From Rhodocyclus purpureus (GTDB lineage Bacteria; Pseudomonadota; Gammaproteobacteria; Burkholderiales; Rhodocyclaceae), in contig NZ_NHRX01000015.1 of the NCBI RefSeq assembly GCF_016653115.1, positions 1 to 64,000 on the forward strand: a DNA stretch of 64,000 nt, written 5' to 3'. The notes under the pieces are model-generated. The model saw only the letters and a list, made by a program, of their open reading frames with translations. It was not told where the DNA came from and searched no databases. Made by a program: the position numbers and the translations under genes. Of the stretch, positions 8,802 through 17,495 are shown piece by piece. Within the stretch, counting starts at the first letter, position 1, and each line of letters begins with the position of its first letter.

Positions 8802-9008
8802 ATGGCACGAGTAACCGTTGACGATTGTCTGCACCGCATCCCCAACCGTTTCCAGATGACGCTGGCCGCGACCTATCGCGCTCGCCAGATCGCCAACGGC
8901 GCGTCGCCGATGGTCGAGGCGGACAAGGACAAGCCGACCGTGATCGCGCTGCGCGAGGTGGCCAACGGTCTGGTCGGCGTCGAAATCCTGAACCGCGGTC
9001 AGGCCTGA
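8802..9008 (+). CDS. rpoZ: RNA polymerase omega subunit
   Basis: 68 residues. The N terminus [19 protein letters not shown] and the [29 protein letters not shown] core are those of omega, which helps assemble RNA polymerase and forms part of one ppGpp site on the enzyme. It lies 20 bp after gmk and 25 bp before spoT, in the usual order. The preceding AAGGTATCC is a weak ribosome binding site. Length is normal for betaproteobacteria. Confidence 0.97.
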   Translation: MARVTVDDCLHRIPNRFQMTLAATYRARQIANGASPMVEADKDKPTVIALREVANGLVGVEILNRGQA

Positions 9009-9033
9009 CATCCGCAGGCAGACGGCAGCGCTG

Positions 9034-11298
9034 ATGACGATGCGCCAGGAAGGTTCCGACCCGCCTGCACCCGTTTTGCCGGTCAATCCTGCCGGGCTTG
9101 GTGCCGTCATGCCGACCACGCTGCCTGACGGCGAGCCGCTCTCGGCGGCGGCGCTCGCCGCGCTCGAGGTTGCGGAAAGGGACGAGGCTTTCCTCGTCTT
9201 CATCGACAGCCTGAGCTACCTCAAGCCCGACGAGATCGCGCTGATCCGCGAGGCTTACCGCTTCAGCATCGTTGCGCACCTCGGGCAGGTGCGCCGCTCG
9301 GGCGAACCCTACGTCACCCATCCGCTCGCGGTCGCCGGCGCGCTCGCCGAGTGGCAGATGGACGCGCAGGTGATCATCGCCGCTCTCCTGCACGACGTGA
9401 TGGAGGACACGGCCTTCACCAAGGCCGAGATCGTCGCGCGCTTCGGCCGCGGGGTCGCCGAACTCGTCGACGGGGTCTCCAAGCTCGACAAGATGGAGTT
9501 CCAGTCCTACGAGGAAGCGCAGGCCGAGAACTTCCGCAAGATGCTGATGGCGATGGCGCGCGACCTGCGCGTCGTGCTCATCAAGCTCGCCGACCGCCTG
9601 CACAACCTGCAGACGATGGCGGCGATCCGCGCCGAGAAGCGCCGCCGCATTGCGCGCGAGACGCTCGAAATCTACGCGCCGATCGCCAATCGACTGGGCC
9701 TCAACAAGCTCTTCCGCGAACTGCAGGACATCTCCTTCGAACTGATCCACCCGCGGCGCGCTGCCGTGCTCAGGAAGGCGCTGCGCGCCGCGCGCGGCAA
9801 CCGGCGCGAACTCCTGAAACGCATCCTCGAAGACATCGGCGAGTGCATGCGCAAGGCGCAGATCGAGGCCCAGGTCTTCGGTCGCGAGAAGAGCGTGTAC
9901 TCGATCTATCGCAAGATGGTCGAGAAGCACCTGTCGTTCTCGCAGGTGCTCGACATCTACGGTTTCCGCGTCGTCGTCGACAGCGTGCCGAACTGCTACC
10001 TGGCGCTCGGCATCCTGCACGCCCTGTACAAGCCGGTGCCGGGCAAGTTCAAGGATTACATCGCGATCCCGAAGGGCAACGGCTATCAGTCGTTGCACAC
10101 GACCCTGATCGGACCCTACGGAACGCCGATCGAGGTGCAGATCCGCACCGAATCGATGCACCGTGTTGCCCAGGAAGGCGTCGCCTCGCACTGGCTGTAC
10201 AAGGATGGCGACCAGGCCGGCGTCGATCTGCAGCGGCAGACGCACAAGTGGTTCCAGTCGCTGCTCGACCTGCAGAACAGCAGCGGCGACAGTGCCGAGT
10301 TCTTCGAGAACGTCAAGGTGGACCTCTTTCCCGACGAGGTCTATGTGTTCACGCCCAAGGGCAAGATCATGTCGCTGCCGCGTGGCGCGACTGCGGTCGA
10401 CTTCGCGTACATGGTGCACACCGACGTCGGCAACCGCTGCGTCGCGGCGCGCATCAACTACGAGCTGATGCCGCTGCGCACCGAACTGGCCAACGGCGAC
10501 CAGGTCGAGATCGTCACCGCGGCGCATGCCAACCCCAACCCGGCGTGGCTTTCCTACGTCAAGACCGGGCGCGCACGCAGCAAGATCCGTCACTTCCTGA
10601 AGACCATGCAGCACGAGGAGTCCGCCGCGCTCGGCGAGACCATGCTCGACCAGGAACTGCGCGCACTCGGCGTCGACCCGGCCGACGTGCCGGTCGCGAG
10701 TTGGGACGGTCTGGTGCGCGACGCCGGCAACAAGTCGATGAAGGAGATCCATACGGACATCGGCCTCGGCCGGCGGCTGGCGGCAGTCGTCGCCCGGCGC
10801 CTGCTGGCGCAGGAGGGGGGGACGCATCACGAGGATGATGTCCCGCGTGCTGCGCTGGTGATCCGCGGCGCGCAGGGGATGGCGGTACAGATCGCGCCTT
10901 GCTGCCAGCCGATTCCCGGCGACCCGGTGGTCGGCTCGATCCGCAAGGGACAGGGCCTGCTGATCCACTCGCACGACTGTCCGGCGATCCGCAAGTCGCG
11001 CAGCAGCGAACCGAAGAAATGGATCGACGTCGAGTGGGAACCCGAGCAAGGGCGGCTGTTCGACGTGCGCATCCGCGTCGGCGTGAAGAACCAGCCCGGC
11101 GTGCTCGGCCGTATCGCCACTGCGATTGCCGAGGGTGCTTCGAACATCGAGGGAGTGAGCATGGACGAGAAGGCTCCCGGGCTGTACACGGCGCTGCACT
11201 TCACCGTCGGCGTCGCCGACCGCGCGCACCTGGCGCGTCTGATGCGCGGCCTGCGCCGGATTCCGGAAGTCGTGCGCATCGTTCGCGAACGGGGCTGA
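9034..11298 (+). CDS. spoT: Bifunctional (p)ppGpp synthetase/hydrolase SpoT
   Basis: 754 residues. An HD hydrolase domain has HDVMEDT with the catalytic His-Asp at residues 120-121. A Rel synthetase domain follows (about 235-370) with GREKSVYSIYRKM, FKDYIAIPKGNGYQSLHTT and EVQIRTESMH. A TGS domain (about 435-495), a conserved-cysteine region (CCQPIPGDPVVG) and a C-terminal ACT domain complete it. The intact HD motif shows that hydrolase activity is retained, as in SpoT rather than RelA. The first 45 residues are a poorly conserved proline-rich extension. Context gmk-rpoZ-spoT is standard. Confidence 0.96.
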   Translation: MTMRQEGSDPPAPVLPVNPAGLGAVMPTTLPDGEPLSAAALAALEVAERDEAFLVFIDSLSYLKPDEIALIREAYRFSIVAHLGQVRRSGEPYVTHPLAVAGALAEWQMDAQVIIAALLHDVMEDTAFTKAEIVARFGRGVAELVDGVSKLDKMEFQSYEEAQAENFRKMLMAMARDLRVVLIKLADRLHNLQTMAAIRAEKRRRIARETLEIYAPIANRLGLNKLFRELQDISFELIHPRRAAVLRKALRAARGNRRELLKRILEDIGECMRKAQIEAQVFGREKSVYSIYRKMVEKHLSFSQVLDIYGFRVVVDSVPNCYLALGILHALYKPVPGKFKDYIAIPKGNGYQSLHTTLIGPYGTPIEVQIRTESMHRVAQEGVASHWLYKDGDQAGVDLQRQTHKWFQSLLDLQNSSGDSAEFFENVKVDLFPDEVYVFTPKGKIMSLPRGATAVDFAYMVHTDVGNRCVAARINYELMPLRTELANGDQVEIVTAAHANPNPAWLSYVKTGRARSKIRHFLKTMQHEESAALGETMLDQELRALGVDPADVPVASWDGLVRDAGNKSMKEIHTDIGLGRRLAAVVARRLLAQEGGTHHEDDVPRAALVIRGAQGMAVQIAPCCQPIPGDPVVGSIRKGQGLLIHSHDCPAIRKSRSSEPKKWIDVEWEPEQGRLFDVRIRVGVKNQPGVLGRIATAIAEGASNIEGVSMDEKAPGLYTALHFTVGVADRAHLARLMRGLRRIPEVVRIVRERG

Positions 11299-11304
11299 TT
11301 CACG

Positions 11305-12552
11305 GTGAAAGTGCTCGTGCTCGGCGCCGGCGTCGTCGGAGTGACCAGCGCCTGGTATCTCGCTGCGGCAGGCCACGAGGTCTGCGTCATCGACCGCCAG
11401 CCGGCGGCGGGCTGCGAGACCAGCTTTGCCAACGGTGGCCAAATCTCCGTCTCGCATGCCGAGCCCTGGGCCAACCCCCATGCACCCCTGCGTGCGCTGT
11501 CGTGGCTCGGCCGCGAGGACGCGCCGCTGCTCTTCCGCCTGCGCTGGGATCCCGCGCTGTTTGCCTGGAGCCTGCGCTTCCTGCGCGAATGCAGCCCGGC
11601 GCGCACGCGCGCCAACATCCGCGACATCGTCGAGCTGGCCCTCTACAGCCGGCACTGCCTGCAGGCTTTGCGCGCGGCGACGGGGATCGAATACGACCAC
11701 CTCGAACGCGGCATCCTGCACATCTACACCGATCCGCGCGAGTTTGCCGGCGCCGTGAAGGCAGCGGCGGTGATGCGCGAATTCGGCTGCGAGCGCAACA
11801 CCATCGACGCCGACCAGTGCGTCGCCATCGAGCCGACGCTCGCCGCGATCCGGCCGCAACTGGTCGGCGGCGACTTCACCGCCGCCGACGAGTCAGGGGA
11901 CGCGCACCGCTTCACGCAGCGCCTCGCCGCACTCTGTGCCGAGCGCGGCGTGCGCTTCCACTACGGGGTGTCGATCGAGCGGCTGGCGAGTGCTGCCGGC
12001 CGCGTCGCCGGCGTCGTCGCCGACGGCCAGTTGTTCACCGCCGACGCCTACGTCGTCGCCTTGGCGACCGAGACGCCGCTGCTCCTGCGCCCGCTCGGCC
12101 TGCGCGTGCCGATCTATCCGGGCAAGGGCTACTCGGCGACGATTCCGCTGTCGGAGAAGAGTGTCGCGCCGACCGTGAGCCTCACCGACGACGGGCACAA
12201 GCTCGTCTTCTCGCGCCTCGGCCAGCGCCTGCGCGTCGCCGGCACTGCCGAGTTCAACGGCTACGACCGCTCGCTCAACGCGGTGCGCTGCCAGGCGCTG
12301 ATGACGCGCACGCGCGAACTCTTCCCTGACCTCGATCCGGCCGGCGAACCCGAGTTCTGGACCGGACTGCGTCCGGTGACGCCGTCGAATGTGCCGCTGG
12401 TCGGCCGCACCGCTTTGCCGAACCTCTACCTCAACGCCGGCCACGGCACCCTGGGCTGGACCATGTCCTGCGGTTCCGCCGCGGTCCTCGCCGACATCGT
12501 CAGCGGCCGTCGCCCGGCGCTCGCGAACCTCCGCGAACTCGTCGTCGGCTAG
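11305..12552 (+). CDS. dadA: D-amino acid dehydrogenase (DadA family)
   Basis: A 415-residue FAD-dependent oxidoreductase with an N-terminal dinucleotide-binding GAGVVGVTSAWYLA. It has the DadA signature FANGGQISVSHAEPWANP and the C-terminal GTLGWTMSCGSA segment. It oxidises D-amino acids, especially D-alanine, to keto acids and feeds electrons to the respiratory chain from the inner membrane face. It starts with GTG at 11305, six bases after spoT, so it is probably co-transcribed. The usual alanine racemase partner dadX is not adjacent. Confidence 0.92.
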   Translation: MKVLVLGAGVVGVTSAWYLAAAGHEVCVIDRQPAAGCETSFANGGQISVSHAEPWANPHAPLRALSWLGREDAPLLFRLRWDPALFAWSLRFLRECSPARTRANIRDIVELALYSRHCLQALRAATGIEYDHLERGILHIYTDPREFAGAVKAAAVMREFGCERNTIDADQCVAIEPTLAAIRPQLVGGDFTAADESGDAHRFTQRLAALCAERGVRFHYGVSIERLASAAGRVAGVVADGQLFTADAYVVALATETPLLLRPLGLRVPIYPGKGYSATIPLSEKSVAPTVSLTDDGHKLVFSRLGQRLRVAGTAEFNGYDRSLNAVRCQALMTRTRELFPDLDPAGEPEFWTGLRPVTPSNVPLVGRTALPNLYLNAGHGTLGWTMSCGSAAVLADIVSGRRPALANLRELVVG

Positions 12553-12600
12553 GTCTAGCCCGTTGCCGTGAGCGCTTAACGTGGTGCTTCAGACGTACGC

Positions 12601-12704
12601 ACTGGATTGCCACGGCGCTACGCGCCTCGCAATGACGCGAATTGGCACGACGCACCCGCCTGCGGTTATCGCGAGGGCCGCAGGCCCGTGGCGATCCAGT
12701 TCGT
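12601..12704. repeat. REP-like doublet, locus 2
   Basis: One unit at 12602-12637 (CTGGATTGCCACGGCGC continuing to CGCAATGACG) and a second in the opposite orientation at about 12668-12700 (TATCGCGAGGGCC continuing to GCGATCCAG). They are separated by only about 30 bp and are arranged tail-to-tail compared with locus 1. Each has an internal GC-rich palindrome. It occupies the 237-bp gap between dadA and the enoyl-CoA hydratase gene. Confidence 0.8.
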
Positions 12705-12829
12705 AATTCTGGATCTTTCCGGCACTAAGCGTTGCGCAGAGGTTTTGGCCACCGAAGCGCTGCGCATGATTAAATGACGGCGACGCCGACTTGCGCGTGC
12801 GCATCTTCAACCATGCTTCCGGAGGTTCC

Positions 12830-13627
12830 ATGACCGCAGTCCTGTACGAAGTTCGCGATGCAGTTGCCACGATCACGCTCAACCGCCCGCAGGCGCTCAA
12901 CGCGCTCGATCAGTCGATGATCGAGGGGCTGCGCGCCGCGTGTGACCGCGCGGCCTACGATCCCGGGGTGCGCGCCGTCCTCGTCCGTGCCGCGGGCGAC
13001 CACTTCATGGCCGGCGGCGACTTGAAGTGGTTCCGCGAGCAGTTCGTCCTGTCGCCGGCAGAGCGCCAGGCGTGCTTCTCGCAGGTGGTCGCCAGCGCCA
13101 ACGCCTCGGCCGAACTGTTGCGGACGATGGCCAAGCCGGTCGTGGCCGCGGTGCAGGGCGCCGCCGCCGGCTACGGACTGTCGCTGATGCTGTCCGCCGA
13201 TCTCGTGCTCGCCGCCGATGACGCCTATTTCACCACCGCCTACTGCAAGATCGGCCAGTCGCCCGACGGCGGCGCGACCTGGTCGCTGCCGCGCGTCGTC
13301 GGCCTGCGCCGGGCGATGGAGATCGCGCTGCTCGGCGACCGTTTCAACGCGGCGCGCGCCGCCGAACTCGGCATCGTCAACCGCGTCGTCCCGCGCGCGC
13401 AACTCGCCGACGAGGCCGCCGCACTGGCCAGGCGCCTGGCCGACGGTCCGACCGCCGCACTGGCGCGCACCAAGGCGCTGCTCAACCAGTCGCTGACGAC
13501 GCCCCTGTCGGCGCAACTTGCCGCCGAACAGCAGTCCTTCGCTGCCTGCGGTGCCGAACCCGATTTCGTCGAGGGGCTGGCCGCGTTCTTCGAGAAGCGC
13601 CCGGCGGCGTTTTCGGGACGCTCGTGA
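12830..13627 (+). CDS. Enoyl-CoA hydratase/isomerase family protein
   Basis: A 265-residue crotonase-fold protein. The oxyanion-hole segments HFMAGGDLKWF (about residues 60-70) and KPVVAAVQGAAAGYGLSLMLSADLVLA (about 103-130) are typical, as are LNRPQALNALD and the C-terminal FVEGLAAFFEKRPAAFSGR. The family hydrates or isomerises enoyl-CoA thioesters, and the exact substrate cannot be read from sequence. GGAGG at 12821-12825 fixes the ATG at 12830; an in-frame ATG at 12791 has no ribosome binding site. It stands alone, 21 bp before the TatD gene. Confidence 0.9.
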   Translation: MTAVLYEVRDAVATITLNRPQALNALDQSMIEGLRAACDRAAYDPGVRAVLVRAAGDHFMAGGDLKWFREQFVLSPAERQACFSQVVASANASAELLRTMAKPVVAAVQGAAAGYGLSLMLSADLVLAADDAYFTTAYCKIGQSPDGGATWSLPRVVGLRRAMEIALLGDRFNAARAAELGIVNRVVPRAQLADEAAALARRLADGPTAALARTKALLNQSLTTPLSAQLAAEQQSFAACGAEPDFVEGLAAFFEKRPAAFSGRS

Positions 13628-13648
13628 CGAGCCCGTGAGCGGGGCGGC

Positions 13649-14494
13649 ATGAGCGCTGCGCAGCCGGCTGCCCTCGGCGAGGCGCCGGCGGCTGCCTTCA
13701 TCGACACGCACTGCCACCTCGACGCCGCCGAGTTCGCTGCCGATCGCGTCGAGGTCGCCGCGCGTGCGCGCGCTGCCGGCGTCGGCACCCTGGTCGTTCC
13801 GGCGGTCGAGGCAGGCAACTTTGCCGACGTGCGCGCCTGCGCCGAGGCTTTCCCCGAGGTCCGCGTCGCCTACGGCATCCATCCGCTCTACGTCGACCGG
13901 GCCGGCGCGGCCGACCTGCTCGCCCTGCGCGAGCGCCTCGCGCGCGAACTGGACGGACCACGGCCACCGGTCGCCGTCGGCGAGATCGGGCTCGATTTCT
14001 TCGTCCCCGGCGTCGATGTCGAGCGGCAGAAGCATTTCTTCACCGAGCAACTGAAGATCGCACGCGACTTCGGCTTGCCGGTGCTGCTGCACGTGCGCCG
14101 CGCGCAGGACGCCGTACTTGCGGCCCTGCGTCGCGTCGGCGCGGGCAAGGCCGGGCTGTGCGGTGGCATCGCGCACGCCTTCAACGGTAGCCGGCAGCAG
14201 GCCGATGCGTTCAGCGCGCTGGGTTTCTGCCTCGGCTTCGGCGGGGCGATGACCTGGCCGCGCGCGCTGCGCCTGCGCGAACTCGCGGCGACGCTGCCGC
14301 TCACCGCGATCGTCCTCGAAACCGATGCGCCCGACATGCCGCCCGAGTTCCTCGGGCGCGCTCGCAACGAGCCTGCCTGCCTGCCGCGCATCGCCGCGAC
14401 GCTCGCCGAACTGCGTGGCGTGTCGCCGGCGACCGTGGCGGCCGCGACCTCGGCCAACGCGCTCGCCGTGCTGCCACGCCTCTTCCTGCCCTGA
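13649..14494 (+). CDS. TatD family metal-dependent hydrolase (DNase)
   Basis: A 281-residue TIM-barrel hydrolase with the metal ligands FIDTHCHLD near the N terminus. It carries YGIHPLYVDRAG, the glutamate in VAVGEIGLDFF, ERQKHFFTEQLKIARDFGLPVLLHVRRA, and the final aspartate in LETDAPDMPPEFLG. TatD-family enzymes are 3'-5' exonucleases or deoxyribonucleases. LDFFVPG replaces the usual LDYY and fits the YjjV subgroup. It overlaps no neighbour and follows the enoyl-CoA hydratase by 21 bp. Confidence 0.93.
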   Translation: MSAAQPAALGEAPAAAFIDTHCHLDAAEFAADRVEVAARARAAGVGTLVVPAVEAGNFADVRACAEAFPEVRVAYGIHPLYVDRAGAADLLALRERLARELDGPRPPVAVGEIGLDFFVPGVDVERQKHFFTEQLKIARDFGLPVLLHVRRAQDAVLAALRRVGAGKAGLCGGIAHAFNGSRQQADAFSALGFCLGFGGAMTWPRALRLRELAATLPLTAIVLETDAPDMPPEFLGRARNEPACLPRIAATLAELRGVSPATVAAATSANALAVLPRLFLP

Positions 14495-14541
14495 GGCCTC
14501 CCGGGCGCAGGTGGCACGCCCGTGAAAATGCTCGTCGGGTA

Positions 14542-14570
14542 TTGAGCTTGCCATGGCGACGGCGTAAAGT
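14542..14570 (+). promoter_or_regulatory. Predicted sigma-70 promoter for the 14633-15528 genes
   Basis: TTGAGC at 14542-14547 and TAAAGT at 14565-14570 are separated by 17 bp. The start site would be near 14577, about 56 bases before the ATG at 14633. This is a sequence match only. Confidence 0.4.
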
Positions 14571-14632
14571 GAGCCTTGAGTGCCGGCCGCTCCCGCTGCG
14601 CGAGCCGGCCGTGGTCAAGCGAGGGAAAGGCC

Positions 14633-14983
14633 ATGAACAGTCCCGCCCGTGCACGTACGCTCTGCATCTTCTGCGCCCTGGCCGCCGCGGGCGCCGGCGC
14701 GGCGCTCGCCGGAGAATTGAATCCCTATAACCCGCCGAGCCTGCGCCAGGCCGCGCCGACCTACCAGCAACAACGGCAGGTTCAGGCGCCTTTCGCGCAG
14801 GAGGATTTCTACGCGGCGTTCCGGGAAGACGCCTTGCACATGACGCCCGCACAAAGGAGCGAACTGCAGGCCGTCTTCGTGAAGCGCCTCAATGTGGCAA
14901 GGTCGGTGGAAGAGGAAGCCCATTACCAGCGACTCATCGGGATCCTCGGCAGCCTGGAAGGCGAGGGGAAGGTCCGGCGATGA
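14633..14983 (+). CDS. Small exported protein of unknown function
   Basis: A 116-residue protein with a clear signal peptide (positively charged MNSPARAR, hydrophobic LCIFCALAAAGAGAALA, cleavage near AGAALA-GE). The mature part is short, polar and Gln-rich (YQQQRQVQAPF), followed by a predicted helical region. I do not recognise the family. GAGGGAAAGG upstream serves as ribosome binding site. Its last four bases overlap the start of the next gene (ATGA at 14980-14983), so the two are translationally coupled and probably functionally linked. Confidence 0.78.
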   Translation: MNSPARARTLCIFCALAAAGAGAALAGELNPYNPPSLRQAAPTYQQQRQVQAPFAQEDFYAAFREDALHMTPAQRSELQAVFVKRLNVARSVEEEAHYQRLIGILGSLEGEGKVRR

Positions 14984-15528
14984 AAAGGATGCTCGTGTTC
15001 CTGCTGGCGATCTTCTTCCTGTCCGCGGCGCAGGCCGTCGAGGGGACTGCCGCAACGGCGCAGGGCGCCGTCGAGGCACTCGCCGAGAAATATTCGTTCG
15101 CGCAGCAGGCGAGCGAAGGCGCGGCGCACCTCTCGGCCGACGTTGCCAGCCCCCTGCCGGCGGCGAACGACCTCGACCGCAAGTATGCCGAAGACAGGGT
15201 CCAGGAGCGCGATTTCAAGCTCAAGGTTTTCGTGATCGTCAGCGTCGCCGCGCTGCTGCTGTCGCTGATCGGCATCGTCGTCCTCTTCCGGCTGACGACG
15301 CCGCCGAGTTCCGCCGACATCGTGCATATCGTAAGTCTCGCCCTGATCATCCTCGGCGTCCTGGCGCTGACCATGACGCCGACGACGGTCGAGGTGCTGA
15401 CCGCGCCGATCGGCATTCTCGGCGCGCTGGCGGGCTACGTCTTCGGGCAGACGAGGACAGGGCGGGCTGCGCCGTCACCCAAGGGATCCCACCCGGCAGC
15501 GGATCCTGCGGCGGACAGCGGGCGCTGA
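14980..15528 (+). CDS. Small membrane protein of unknown function
   Basis: 182 residues. An N-terminal signal or anchor (MLVFLLAIFFLSAAQA), a periplasmic segment of about 55 residues, then hydrophobic segments at about 82-104 (FVIVSVAALLLSLIGIVVLF) and 112-146 as two or three transmembrane helices. The cytoplasmic tail is short and Ser/Pro/Ala-rich. No enzymatic motif is visible. It is coupled to the upstream exported protein by an ATGA overlap and lies 76 bp before an ABC transporter, so the three may form one export-related unit. Function unknown. Confidence 0.75.
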   Translation: MKRMLVFLLAIFFLSAAQAVEGTAATAQGAVEALAEKYSFAQQASEGAAHLSADVASPLPAANDLDRKYAEDRVQERDFKLKVFVIVSVAALLLSLIGIVVLFRLTTPPSSADIVHIVSLALIILGVLALTMTPTTVEVLTAPIGILGALAGYVFGQTRTGRAAPSPKGSHPAADPAADSGR

Positions 15529-15604
15529 GCGTCGCTGCGAGCACTGGCGACCCGTCATGAGGCAAGGCATCCCCTGATCGAGCCGGTCGGTCCGCGAGGC
15601 AAGC

Positions 15605-17308
15605 ATGGACAGCGCCGGTCACCACCTCTGGAAGCGTTTCTGGCGTCTTGCCTGGCCTTTCTGGCGCAACGAGGAGCGATGGAAAGCCTGGGGGCTGCTG
15701 GCGCTGCTGGTCCTGCTCCTGCTTGGCCAGACCGGCTTTGCCGTCCTCCTCAACGAGCAGACCGGCGAATTCACTTCGGCGCTGGCCGCGCGTGACGAGG
15801 ATCGCTTCTGGACGGCGATCAGGTTCTGCCTCGTCCTCCTCGTCGTCGTCGTGCCGATCTACGGCGCCTACTACTACGTTCGCGACCGGCTCGGCATCCA
15901 CTGGCGGCGCTGGCTGACGCACCGTTTCCTCGACCGCTACTTCAGCCAGCGGCATTTCTACGAGCTGAACAGCCGCGAGGGGATCGACAACCCCGACCAG
16001 CGCATCGCCGAGGACATCGCCACCTTCACCCAGCGCTCGCTCTTCTTCCTGCTGATCATCGTCGGTTCACTGCTGCAACTGGTCGCCTTTTCCAGCGTGC
16101 TCTGGTCGATCTCGCACGAACTCGTCTATTTCCTCGTCGTCTATGCGGGACTGGGGACGAGCATCGTCATCTTCGTCTTCGGCCAGCGCCTGATGAAGCT
16201 CAACTTCAACCAGTTGCGCCGCGAGGCCGACTTCCGCTTCGGACTCGTCCGGGTGCGCGAGAACGCCGAATCGATCGCCTTCTATCGCGGCGAGGCGCAG
16301 GAACTGGACGAGGTGAAGCGCCGCTTCGGCGAGGCGTTCAGGAATTTCCTCACACTGATCCGTGGCCAGCTTGCGCTGAACCTGTTCCAGCACGCCTACA
16401 GCCTGTTTACCCTGGTCATTCCCAGCGCGATCATCGCCGCGCGCGTCATCTCGGGCGAGCTCGAAGTCGGCCGTGCCGTCCAGGCGGCGGGGGCCTTCGC
16501 CGCGGTGCTCGGCGCGATCTCGCTGATCGTCGAGAATTTCGAGGGGCTGAGCCGCTTCGCGGCCGGCATCGAGCGTCTCGACAGTTTCGCGAACTTCATC
16601 TCGGGACAGTCCGGCAGCCAGCGCGCCGCAGGCAGCACCATACGCTCGGTGCCGGCGCAGCAGCTCGCGCTCAGGGGCCTCAGCCTGCATACGCCCGACG
16701 GCGGGCGGGTCCTGGTCAGGGATCTGTCGATCACGGTGAAGACGGGCGAGGGGCTGCTCATCGTCGGCGAGAGCGGTTGCGGCAAGAGTTCGCTGCTGCG
16801 CGCCATCGCCGGCCTCTGGTATGCGGGCAGCGGCACGGTCTTTCGCCCGCCGCCCGAAGACATCCTGTTCCTGCCGCAGCAGCCGTACATGGTGCTCGGC
16901 AGCCTGCGCGCGCAACTGCTCTACCCCTGGCGCGAGCGCGTGTTCACCGACGCCGAACTGCTCGACGTGCTCGTGCGGGTCAAGCTGCCGGACCTGGCCG
17001 AGCGCAGCGGCGGACTCGAAGCCGTGCTCGCCTGGCACAAGCTGCTCTCGGTCGGCGAGCAGCAGCGACTCGCTTTCGCCCGCCTGCTGCTGACCCGGCC
17101 GCGCATTGCCATCCTCGACGAGGCGACCAGCGCGCTCGACGTCGCCAACGAGTCGGCGCTCTATCGCCAGCTGGTCGACAGCCGGACGACGCTGGTCAGC
17201 GTTGGTCACCGTTCGAGCATCCTGCCGTTCCACACGCAGGTGCTCGAACTCACCGGCGACAGCGGCTGGCGCTCGCACGCAGCGGCAGATTTCCGCTTCG
17301 CCCATTGA
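15605..17308 (+). CDS. ABC transporter, fused permease/ATPase (SbmA/BacA-YddA family)
   Basis: 567 residues. The N-terminal membrane domain has about six helices between residues 28 and 310 and contains NPDQRIAEDI, the hallmark of the SbmA/BacA/ABCD-like family. The C-terminal nucleotide-binding domain has Walker A GESGCGKSS (about 388), signature LSVGEQQR (about 481), Walker B IAILDEATSALD (about 502) and an H-loop histidine (VGHRSS). Relatives move peptides, B12 or acyl-CoA. The linked small exported and membrane proteins upstream could be partners; the substrate is unknown. Confidence 0.9.
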   Translation: MDSAGHHLWKRFWRLAWPFWRNEERWKAWGLLALLVLLLLGQTGFAVLLNEQTGEFTSALAARDEDRFWTAIRFCLVLLVVVVPIYGAYYYVRDRLGIHWRRWLTHRFLDRYFSQRHFYELNSREGIDNPDQRIAEDIATFTQRSLFFLLIIVGSLLQLVAFSSVLWSISHELVYFLVVYAGLGTSIVIFVFGQRLMKLNFNQLRREADFRFGLVRVRENAESIAFYRGEAQELDEVKRRFGEAFRNFLTLIRGQLALNLFQHAYSLFTLVIPSAIIAARVISGELEVGRAVQAAGAFAAVLGAISLIVENFEGLSRFAAGIERLDSFANFISGQSGSQRAAGSTIRSVPAQQLALRGLSLHTPDGGRVLVRDLSITVKTGEGLLIVGESGCGKSSLLRAIAGLWYAGSGTVFRPPPEDILFLPQQPYMVLGSLRAQLLYPWRERVFTDAELLDVLVRVKLPDLAERSGGLEAVLAWHKLLSVGEQQRLAFARLLLTRPRIAILDEATSALDVANESALYRQLVDSRTTLVSVGHRSSILPFHTQVLELTGDSGWRSHAAADFRFAH

Positions 17309-17334
17309 GCACCGCTTCCGCTACTGCCTGAAAA

Positions 17335-17464
17335 CTCTTTTCAGCCACGAAAGACACGAAAGCGACGAAACACGGGCTTTTCGTCGCGTGCTCAAGCCAT
17401 CAGTTCACGCCTGCTCGCGTCGAATCCTGTGCATGATTTCGTGTTTTTTCGTGGATTTCGTGGC
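17335..17464. repeat. MITE-like inverted repeat element, copy 2
   Basis: Arms CTTTTCAGCCACGAAAGACA and TTTTCGTGGATTTCGTGGC match those at 3793-3922 in order and spacing, while the centre differs apart from short CACGAAA / TTTCGTG motifs. It lies between the convergent ends of the ABC transporter and phaC. Conserved arms with diverged centres suggest a mobile, non-autonomous element or selection on the hairpin. Confidence 0.75.
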
Positions 17465-17495
17465 GAACTTGCGGGTTCAAGCCGGGAAGCCTGCC

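Noticed and set aside
8800-11859. 1019-codon open frame on the minus strand
   Set aside because: Antisense to rpoZ, spoT and dadA, which have clear family motifs. Its protein is Arg/Ala/His-rich with no recognisable domain: a GC-rich shadow frame.
12770-14554. 594-codon open frame on the minus strand
   Set aside because: Antisense to the enoyl-CoA hydratase and TatD genes and of shadow-like composition.
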